NCBI GenBank assembly: GCA_963784885.1
Contig: CAWATA010000002.1
Span: forward strand, 248,001 to 312,000
Source: RHKX01 sp963784885
GTDB taxonomy: Bacteria; Actinomycetota; Thermoleophilia; Solirubrobacterales; 70-9
Direction of reading: 5' to 3'
Length of the DNA: 64,000 nt
Positions 57,960 to 64,000 of the stretch are shown in pieces (within the stretch, counting starts at the first letter, position 1; each line of letters starts with the position of its first letter). The notes under the pieces are model-generated. The model was not told where the DNA came from. It worked only from the letters and a program-made list of their open reading frames with translations, and did not search any database. The position numbers were made by a program, and so were the translations under genes.

Positions 57960-59540
57960 ATGACCACCAGACGCGGGGCGAGCGCCGTCCGCTCGGTGCT
58001 GGCGGGGACGACGCTCGCCGCCGCCGGACTCCTCGCGCAGCCGATCGGTGCCGCCGCCTCGGGGTCCGGCCCGGCCCGGGAGGCGACTCCCTTCGGGTCT
58101 CCGATCGCCTGGACCGACTGCGGCCCCTCCGCCGGGCTCCAGTGCGCCGGGATCGAAGTTCCGCTCGACTGGGACCGGCCGAACGGACGCATGATCCGGC
58201 TGGCGGTGATCCGCCACCGGGCCAGCAAGCCGGAGCAGCGGATCGGCTCGATGTTCGTCAACCCCGGCGGCCCGGGCGACACCGGCGTCGGCCTGGTGCG
58301 TGGCGACCCCGACGGCCTCGATGCCTGGGGGGCCGGCCGCTTCGACGTCGTTAGCTGGGATCCCCGCGGCACGAACCGCAGCACGCGCGTGCGGTGCTTC
58401 CGCAGCGAGCGAGGCGAGGCGAGGTTCTGGGCCGGCGTCTCGATCCCCACGACGAAGTCCGCCTCGAAGCGGTATCGCCGCAAGGCCGTGGCACTGGCGC
58501 GGCGCTGCGGCGAGGTCAGCGGTTGGCTGCTGCCGCACATCTCGACCGCCGATACGGCCCGCGACCTCGACTACCTGCGCCGCCTCGTCGGTGACCGCAA
58601 GCTCACCTACGCCGGTCTCTCATATGGCACCTTCCTCGGCGAGACCTACGCCAACATGTTCCCCGGACGGGTCCGGGCGATGATGCTCGACGGAATCGTC
58701 GATCCCGTCGCCTACTCGAAGGGGGCGGAGGCGAGGATCGCCCGAGGGATCTCCGGGAGCGATCAGGTCTTCGACCGGTTCCTCTCGCTGTGCGAGGGCG
58801 CCGGTCCGGGACGCTGTGCGCTCGCCGGCGGTTCCGAGACCGCAGCTGAGCGCGCCGACCGGCTGTTCGCGAAGGTCAGGCGTGCACCGATGCCGGCCCC
58901 GAGCGCGGACCCGCTCGGTCTGGCGCGCGGCAAGCTCAGCTATGGCGATCTGCTGCTCTCGCAGTTCGCCCCGATGCGGGATCCGAAGGCTTGGCCCGGC
59001 GACGCGAGGGACCTCGACGCGGCGCTCGGCGGCGATGCGTCGGCGCTCGAGGCCGCTGCCCGCGGCTATCTGACGCCGGCCGGCTGGGCCGGTGTGACTA
59101 CGTCAGCGGCGATCTCCTGCGCCGATGCCCCGGCGCATCAGGAGTCGAAGAGCTGGCCTAGGGTGATCGGCAGGTTCGACCGGGTCAGCCGGCTACAGGG
59201 GCGGGTGTCGGGCTGGTGGCTGTGGGCCCCGTGCGCCTCCTGGCCGGTGCGGGGGCAGGACGGCTACCGGGGCCCCTGGAACGCGGCGACCGCGAATCCG
59301 ATCCTGCTGATCGGCACTCGCTACGACCCCAACACGCCGTATTCGAACGCGGTGCGCGCCGAGGGCCTGCTCGGGAACGCCGTCCTTCTAACCCACGAGG
59401 GCTACGGCCACCTCAGCATCCAGGATCCGAGCGCGTGCGTCGAGCAGGCCAGGGTCGACTACCTGGTCGATCTGATCACGCCGGCGCCGGGCACGGTCTG
59501 TCAGTCGGACCAGCAGCCCTTCGATCCGGGCTTCGGCTGA
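57960..59540 (+). CDS. Secreted TAP-like serine hydrolase, paralogue
   Basis: 526 residues from ATG 57960, which begins the signal 'VRSVLAGTTLAAAGLLA'; TTG 57942 with GAGGTGA is an alternative. 'VPLDWDRPNGRMIRLAVIRHRASKP', 'SMFVNPGGPGD', elbow 'YAGLSYGTFLGETYANMFP' (GLSYG), 'PILLIGTRYDPNTPYSNA' and 'LTHEGYGHLS'. It is alignable with the minus-strand neighbour over its whole length, so the pair arose by duplication with inversion. Confidence 0.9.
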   Translation: MTTRRGASAVRSVLAGTTLAAAGLLAQPIGAAASGSGPAREATPFGSPIAWTDCGPSAGLQCAGIEVPLDWDRPNGRMIRLAVIRHRASKPEQRIGSMFVNPGGPGDTGVGLVRGDPDGLDAWGAGRFDVVSWDPRGTNRSTRVRCFRSERGEARFWAGVSIPTTKSASKRYRRKAVALARRCGEVSGWLLPHISTADTARDLDYLRRLVGDRKLTYAGLSYGTFLGETYANMFPGRVRAMMLDGIVDPVAYSKGAEARIARGISGSDQVFDRFLSLCEGAGPGRCALAGGSETAAERADRLFAKVRRAPMPAPSADPLGLARGKLSYGDLLLSQFAPMRDPKAWPGDARDLDAALGGDASALEAAARGYLTPAGWAGVTTSAAISCADAPAHQESKSWPRVIGRFDRVSRLQGRVSGWWLWAPCASWPVRGQDGYRGPWNAATANPILLIGTRYDPNTPYSNAVRAEGLLGNAVLLTHEGYGHLSIQDPSACVEQARVDYLVDLITPAPGTVCQSDQQPFDPGFG

Positions 59541-59546
59541 CCGGCT

Positions 59547-60197
59547 TCAGGGCCCGAACGGGGAGGGGTGACCCGGTGTCAGGTACTCGGCGAGACGCGC
59601 GAACGTCAGTTGGTTGAAGCTCGCCTCGGAGAGCGATGCCCGCCGGGAGTTGGTCGTGGCGATCGCTACCGTCACCTTGCCCTCCGGCAGGTAGGCGAGC
59701 ACGCCGCCGTATCCGTTGAGGGACGGGTTCTGGAGCCTCCAGCCGTTGCCGATGATCAGTCCGAGTCCGAAGTAGGTCGAGTCCGAGAAGGGAGGGAGGC
59801 CGGCGGTATAGGGCGCCGTCATCTGGCGATGCGCCCTGCGGGAGAGCAGGCTGCCCGAGAAGATCGCCGGAGCAGCGGTGGCGATGTCGTCGATCGTCGA
59901 TGTGGCGATCGTGCCGCTGCCGACGGTCCACGACGGGCTCCACGTGGTCGAGTCCTCGTAGACCCCGCGTTGTGAGGTGAAGGCGTGCAGGGTGGGCCGG
60001 GGGATCGTGGCCCGGGAGGTGACCCGCGTCGCTCCGAGGCCGAGCGGATCGAGCACCCGCCGCTGCATCTGGCTCGCCGTCGATCGCCCGGTGACCTTCT
60101 GCTCGGTGATCTGATGTGCGCAGCCTATTGCCTCGGCGGAGAGTCTCGGCGACCGGGGCCGGAGCGGAGCTTCCCTGGTCGAATGCGCGAGGCATCG
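59547..60197 (-). pseudogene. Beta-lactamase-family serine hydrolase, N-terminus lost
   Basis: The open frame from a TAG at 60198-60200 to the stop at 59547 encodes about 216 codons. It matches only the C-terminal part of class C/EstB-like hydrolases: 'ITEQKVTGRSTASQM', 'RRVLDPLGLGATRVT', 'GSGTIATSTIDDIATA', 'FGLGLIIGNGWRL' and 'GYGGVLAYLPEGKVTVAI'. The N-terminal SxxK helix and YxN loop are missing. It could start at an internal ATG (60068) but would lack the nucleophile, so a decayed gene is most likely. Confidence 0.75.
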
Positions 60198-60211
60198 CTA
60201 CCTTTGGGCGA

Positions 60212-61900
60212 ATGCGGATGCCGGTCATCTTCGCGGTTGATGAGGACGAGGAGTCGCTCGAAGACGTCGAGCGGGAGCTCTCCGGTCGCTACTCCAACAG
60301 CTACCGGGTCGTCACCTCGTCATCCGCTGGTGACGGGACCGCCATGCTCGTGGAGATGGCGTCCTCGGGGGAGGATGTCGCGCTCGTCCTCGTCGGGCTT
60401 TCGCTCGGCCCAGCCCGGAGGTCGGGTTTGCTGAAGCGCGCTCGGGCCCTCTATCCCCGTGCACAGCGCGGGCTGATCATCGAGCTCAGCGGGTGGGGGG
60501 ACACCGAGACCGGCGGTCTGATCCTGAACGCGATGGCGCGGCGGGAGATCGACTACTACGTGTTCCGCCCTACGCGCACCCCGGACGAGGTCTTCCATCA
60601 GTCCGTCTCGAACTTCCTGCTCGAGTGGACACACGCCCGCCGGATCTCGTCGAAGACCGTCCACATCGTCGGTGAGTCCTGGACGGGCCGGGCCTACGAG
60701 CTGCGGCAGGTGCTCGGTCGCTGTGCCGTTCCCCACGCGTTCCTCCTCGCCGACTCGCCCGATGGACGAGCTCGGATCGAGCAGCACCGCGACGGGTCGG
60801 ATCTCCCGCTCGTCATCCTCCCGGACGGGAGCGTCCTGGAGGACCCGACCAACGTCGAGCTGGCGACCGCGACCGGGGGGTCGGTCAGTTCGGGGGAGAG
60901 GGAGTTCGACGTCGTCATCGTCGGTGCCGGTCCCGCCGGGCTCTCGGCCGCCGTCTACGGGGCGTCCGAGGGACTGGACACGCTGGTGGTCGACAACGGC
61001 GGAATCGGCGGGCAGGCGACGTCGAGCTCGCTGATCCGCAACTACCTCGGCTTCCCGCGCGGCATCAGTGGCCGCGGGCTTGCGGAAAGCGCGTACGAGC
61101 AGGCCTGGATCTTCGGGGCGAGGTTCGCGTTCATGCACGACGTGGTCTCCCTTCGCCGTGACGCCGGATCGCTTCGGCTCGGACTCTCCGACGGAAGCGA
61201 GGTGGCGGCCCGCGCGGTCGTCCTCGCCACCGGGGCCACCTACCGCCGCCTCGGGATCCCCGAGATCGAGGAGCTGACGGGTGCCGGAGTCTTCTACGGC
61301 GGCCCGACCGTCGAAGCCCCTGCAGTGGCGGGAGGCGAAGCCTACGTCGTCGGCGGGGCGAACTCGGCCGGCCAGGCTGCCCTGCACCTCGCCGAGTACG
61401 CGCGGCGGGTGACGCTGGTGATCCGCTCCGACTCGCTCGGCGCCGGCATGTCCCACTACCTGGCCCGCCAGGTGGAGCGCGCCGCCAACATCGACGTCCG
61501 GCTCGGCACCGAGGTCGTCGGGGGTGGAGGAGAGGGCCGGCTGGAATCGCTCGTGCTCAGGAGCCGCGCCGAGGGCTCGACCGAAGAGGTGGCGGCGGAC
61601 GCGATCTTTCTGATGATCGGGGCAGAGCCGAACACGGATTGGCTTCCGGACGGAATCGAGACGGGAGGGGGCGGGTTCATCCGAACCGGCGCTGCCGCGG
61701 AGATCGAGGGCGTCTGGACGCTCGAGCGCCCGCCTCTCGCGCTCGAGACGAGCATGCCCGGGGTCTTCGCCGCGGGGGACGTGCGCGAGGGTTCGATGAG
61801 CCGGGTCGCCTCCGCGGTCGGGGAGGGGTCGATCGCGATCAGGCTCGTCCACGACCTACTCGGGGCCGACTCGGCAGAGGCGGCCGAGCAGATCGGCTGA
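60212..61900 (+). CDS. Receiver/thioredoxin-reductase-like fusion without redox cysteines
   Basis: 562 residues from ATG 60212. Residues 1-130 look like a response-receiver domain ('IFAVDEDEESLEDVE') but the phospho-Asp position reads 'LVLVGLSLGP', so Asp is absent. A thioredoxin-like linker (about 150-225) precedes a full FAD/NAD(P) module: 'VVIVGAGPAGLSAAVYGASEG', 'YVVGGANSAGQAALHLAEYA' and 'MPGVFAAGDVREGSMSRVASAVGEGS'. The usual CxxC of thioredoxin reductase is 'FYGGPTVEA' here. Similar fused receiver/TrxR proteins exist in actinobacteria. Function unknown. Confidence 0.85.
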   Translation: MRMPVIFAVDEDEESLEDVERELSGRYSNSYRVVTSSSAGDGTAMLVEMASSGEDVALVLVGLSLGPARRSGLLKRARALYPRAQRGLIIELSGWGDTETGGLILNAMARREIDYYVFRPTRTPDEVFHQSVSNFLLEWTHARRISSKTVHIVGESWTGRAYELRQVLGRCAVPHAFLLADSPDGRARIEQHRDGSDLPLVILPDGSVLEDPTNVELATATGGSVSSGEREFDVVIVGAGPAGLSAAVYGASEGLDTLVVDNGGIGGQATSSSLIRNYLGFPRGISGRGLAESAYEQAWIFGARFAFMHDVVSLRRDAGSLRLGLSDGSEVAARAVVLATGATYRRLGIPEIEELTGAGVFYGGPTVEAPAVAGGEAYVVGGANSAGQAALHLAEYARRVTLVIRSDSLGAGMSHYLARQVERAANIDVRLGTEVVGGGGEGRLESLVLRSRAEGSTEEVAADAIFLMIGAEPNTDWLPDGIETGGGGFIRTGAAAEIEGVWTLERPPLALETSMPGVFAAGDVREGSMSRVASAVGEGSIAIRLVHDLLGADSAEAAEQIG

Positions 61901-62011
61901 GTCGGTCAGGGGCCGCGCGGGCCTTCCGGCAACGGCGCTCGAGTGCTTCGACGGCTGACGGCGGATTACCGAGTAGTGTCTCGCCCGATCGACGTGTAGA
62001 GGGGAGTGGTC

Positions 62012-62815
62012 ATGAACGCCAACAAGGCGCTGTGGGAGAAGGGCAACTTCACGCGAATCGCCGAGACCATGCGAGAGAGCGGGGAGTCGCTCGTAGGAGG
62101 ACTAGGGGTCAGCGGCCTCGAGGTGCTCGACCTCGGTTGCGGTGATGGGACCACGGCGGTACCGGCTGCTCAGCTGGGAGCCGACGTGCTCGGTGTCGAC
62201 ATCGCCGCCAACCTGGTTGCCGCCGGGAACGCCCGCGCCGAGGCCCTCGGCCTTGCCAACTGCCGCTTCGAGGAAGGGGACGCATCGGACCTCTCCGCGA
62301 TCGATGACGGGCGCTTCGACCTGACGATCAGCGTCTTCGGGGCCATGTTCGCCCCGCGGCCGGCGGATGTGGCGGCGGAAATGGTTCGGGTGACCAAGCC
62401 GGGTGGCCGGATCATCATGGGGAACTGGATTCCCAATGACCCGACGCTGGTGGCGCAGATCCTGAAGATCAGCTCGGCCTATTCCCCTCCGCCTCCGGAG
62501 GGTTTCGTCAGCCCGATGACCTGGGGCATGGAGGATCAGGCGCTCGAACGCTTTGCGGCAGCCGGAGTCCCGGGGGAGCGGATCTCCTTCGAGCGATGCA
62601 CCTGGACGTTCGACTACCGCGGATCGCCGGCCGACTTCGTGCGGGAGTTCAAGGACTACTACGGACCCACGATGAACGCTTTCGAGGCCGCCGAGGCGAA
62701 CGATCGAGCCGCCGATCTGCAGGCCGAGCTGGAGGCGTTGTTCGCCGAGCAGAACACCAGCGATGACGCCACGTCCATTCCGGCCACATACCTGCGGGTG
62801 ACGGTCGAGCGGTAG
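62012..62815 (+). CDS. Class I SAM-dependent methyltransferase
   Basis: 267 residues from ATG 62012 with GAGGGGA upstream. The SAM motif is 'VLDLGCGDGTTAVPAAQLG' near 37. 'GRFDLTISVFGAMFAPRPADVAAEMVRVTKPGGRII' is typical of UbiE/small-molecule methyltransferases. Substrate unknown. It stands alone after the fusion protein gene. Confidence 0.88.
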   Translation: MNANKALWEKGNFTRIAETMRESGESLVGGLGVSGLEVLDLGCGDGTTAVPAAQLGADVLGVDIAANLVAAGNARAEALGLANCRFEEGDASDLSAIDDGRFDLTISVFGAMFAPRPADVAAEMVRVTKPGGRIIMGNWIPNDPTLVAQILKISSAYSPPPPEGFVSPMTWGMEDQALERFAAAGVPGERISFERCTWTFDYRGSPADFVREFKDYYGPTMNAFEAAEANDRAADLQAELEALFAEQNTSDDATSIPATYLRVTVER

Positions 62816-62852
62816 GCCGCCGCGAGCGCCCGACGACGCCGTCGGCCGGGCC

Positions 62853-64000
62853 TCAGGTGCCGAGGACGCGGAGCAGCTCCGGCACCGACGTCAGGCCGTG
62901 GCGCACCTTCTCGAGGCCGTCGTCCCGCATCCTTCGCATCCCGCCGGCGACTGCGGCTGCGCCGATGTCGACGCTCGAGGCGCGGTCGAGGATCATTGGA
63001 CGGAGGGCGTCGGTCACGGCCATCACCTCATAGATCCCGACCCGCCCCTGGAACCCCGACTTGTTGCAGCGAACGCAGCCGCCGGGCTCGAAGGCTTCGA
63101 TCTGTCCGTCCGGGACTTCGAAGCCGCTCGCATTCAGCTCCTCGGCGGTGATCCGGATCGGCCGCTTGCACTGATCGCAGAGGCGGCGGGCGAGCCGCTG
63201 GGCGACGACGCAATCGATCGAGGAGGCGACCAGGAACGGCTCGATTCCCATCTCCGTGAGCCGTGCGGGCGCCATCGGTGCGTCGCCGGTGTGCAGGGTG
63301 GAGAGGACGAGGTGGCCGGTCAACGCCGACTCGATCGCTATCTGCGCCGTCTCGCGGTCACGGATCTCACCGACCATGAGGACATCGGGGTCGGAGCGGA
63401 TCATCGATCGCAGGCCCGCGGCGAAAGTCAGCCCGACCTTCTGGTTGACCTGGATCTGCTTGATCCCCGGGAGCTCGTACTCGACCGGGTCCTCGATCGC
63501 GATCAGCGTCTTGTCGGGGGTGTTGATCCGCGCCAGCGTCGCGTACAGGGTCGTGGTCTTCCCCGAGCCGGTCGGCCCGGTGACCAGTACGGCACCGTGG
63601 CTGCGGCTCACCGCCTGCTCCAGGATCGCCCGATCCTCGGCCCGCATGCCGAGCCGGTCGAGCTCCATCACGAGCCGGCCCTTGTCGAGGATCCGCAGCA
63701 CCGCCGACTCGCCGCGCATCACCGGCAGCGTCGATACGCGGATGTCGATGAATCGTTCGTCGACGGTCACTCCGATTCGGCCGTCCTGAGGACGCCGGCG
63801 CTCGGAGATGTCGAGCTCGGCCATGATCTTGATCCGCGAGATCAGCCCGGTCGCGAGCCGCTTCGGGACGGTCGCCGAATCGACGACGACGCCGTCGACC
63901 CGGTAGCGGACGCGGAGGTTGTCGTCGCTCGGGTCGAGGTGGATGTCGGAGGCCCCGCGCTGGACCGCGTCGGCGATGATCGAGTGGACGAGTTTGATGA
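62853..64000 (-). CDS. GspE/PilB-type secretion or pilus ATPase (3' part; start outside window)
   Basis: The frame runs off the right edge; about 382 codons are present. 'SIIADAVQRGASDIHLDP' is the N2-like domain. The core has Walker A 'GPTGSGKTTTLYATLARI', the Asp box 'IAIEDPVEYELPGIKQIQV', 'RSDPDVLMVGEIRDRETAQIA' (Walker B) and His box 'ALTGHLVLSTLHTGDAP'. Two CxxC pairs ('CDQCKR', 'CVRCNKSG') bind zinc, as in GspE/PilB. It would power type II secretion or type IV pilus assembly; partners are beyond the window. Confidence 0.93.
   Translation of the reverse strand, partial: IKLVHSIIADAVQRGASDIHLDPSDDNLRVRYRVDGVVVDSATVPKRLATGLISRIKIMAELDISERRRPQDGRIGVTVDERFIDIRVSTLPVMRGESAVLRILDKGRLVMELDRLGMRAEDRAILEQAVSRSHGAVLVTGPTGSGKTTTLYATLARINTPDKTLIAIEDPVEYELPGIKQIQVNQKVGLTFAAGLRSMIRSDPDVLMVGEIRDRETAQIAIESALTGHLVLSTLHTGDAPMAPARLTEMGIEPFLVASSIDCVVAQRLARRLCDQCKRPIRITAEELNASGFEVPDGQIEAFEPGGCVRCNKSGFQGRVGIYEVMAVTDALRPMILDRASSVDIGAAAVAGGMRRMRDDGLEKVRHGLTSVPELLRVLGT

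Noticed and set aside
1..64000. CRISPR arrays, IS elements and rRNA genes
   Set aside because: No spaced short repeats, transposase motifs or rRNA sequence were seen on reading the window.

Overview
The window is high-GC DNA (roughly 68-70 % by eye) with many GTG and TTG starts, dense start/stop overlaps and several -10-like hexamers 6-9 bases before a start codon. Together with an aa3 oxidase that has an actinobacterial-style subunit IV, a DUF2252 protein and stand-alone LAGLIDADG-fold proteins among tRNA genes, this points to an actinobacterium. Class Thermoleophilia (Solirubrobacterales) is my best guess, by inference only. No replication origin, IS element or CRISPR array was seen.

Region by region. 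1-4.6 kb: housekeeping genes on the + strand (NAD(P)H-hydrate dehydratase end, alanine racemase, CCA-type nucleotidyltransferase, HIT hydrolase, crotonase, IF-1). 5-7.5 kb: an ABC-2 exporter operon. 7.6-10.6 kb: a secreted lysine-rich protein, a Thr-rich lipoprotein with a zinc-ribbon partner, and a glycosyltransferase. 10.6-21.5 kb: a respiratory region. It holds a complete A2-type cytochrome c oxidase operon (subunit II, subunit I, an embedded unknown protein, subunit III), a dihaem cytochrome c lipoprotein and a CBS protein. On the opposite strand is a second, oxidase-like operon (subunit II-like, subunit I-like, ctaB, a 37-residue membrane peptide, a subunit IV-like protein). In that second operon subunit I has lost every haem and CuB ligand, and subunit II has lost four of the six CuA ligands. 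21.6-34 kb: membrane lipid and redox genes (PAP2, a flippase-like protein, thioredoxin reductase), a GH15 hydrolase, and two tightly overlapping metabolic operons. 34-44 kb: tRNA-rich stretch (Pro, Leu, Leu, Trp, Gly, Pro) with two LAGLIDADG-fold genes, a K+ channel, a homocysteine methyltransferase, a GntR regulator, SRAP, an MFS transporter and a CAP protein.

44.3-51.0 kb looks like a genomic island. The last 46 bases of tRNA-Pro(GGG) plus one more base are repeated exactly 6.6 kb away. Between the copies, all on one strand, lie a large LuxR regulator, a berberine-bridge-type flavin oxidase, a MauE-like thiol membrane protein, an unknown helical protein, a Cys-rich Tat-exported protein and a 27-codon remnant of gluQ. 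No integrase was recognised. 51-64 kb: secreted and envelope proteins (esterase, M23 peptidase, CFA-type methyltransferase, a protein with seven exact 19-residue repeats, three secreted alpha/beta hydrolases, a decayed beta-lactamase-family gene), a receiver/thioredoxin-reductase fusion without its redox cysteines, a methyltransferase and a GspE/PilB-type ATPase running off the end.

The genes that most clearly work together are the active oxidase with the adjacent cytochrome c, the haem O synthase beside the ligandless oxidase-like pair, the ABC-2 exporter, and the MauE/Cys-rich secreted pair in the island. All tRNA genes lack an encoded CCA end, so the CCA-type enzyme near the left edge would be needed to finish them.
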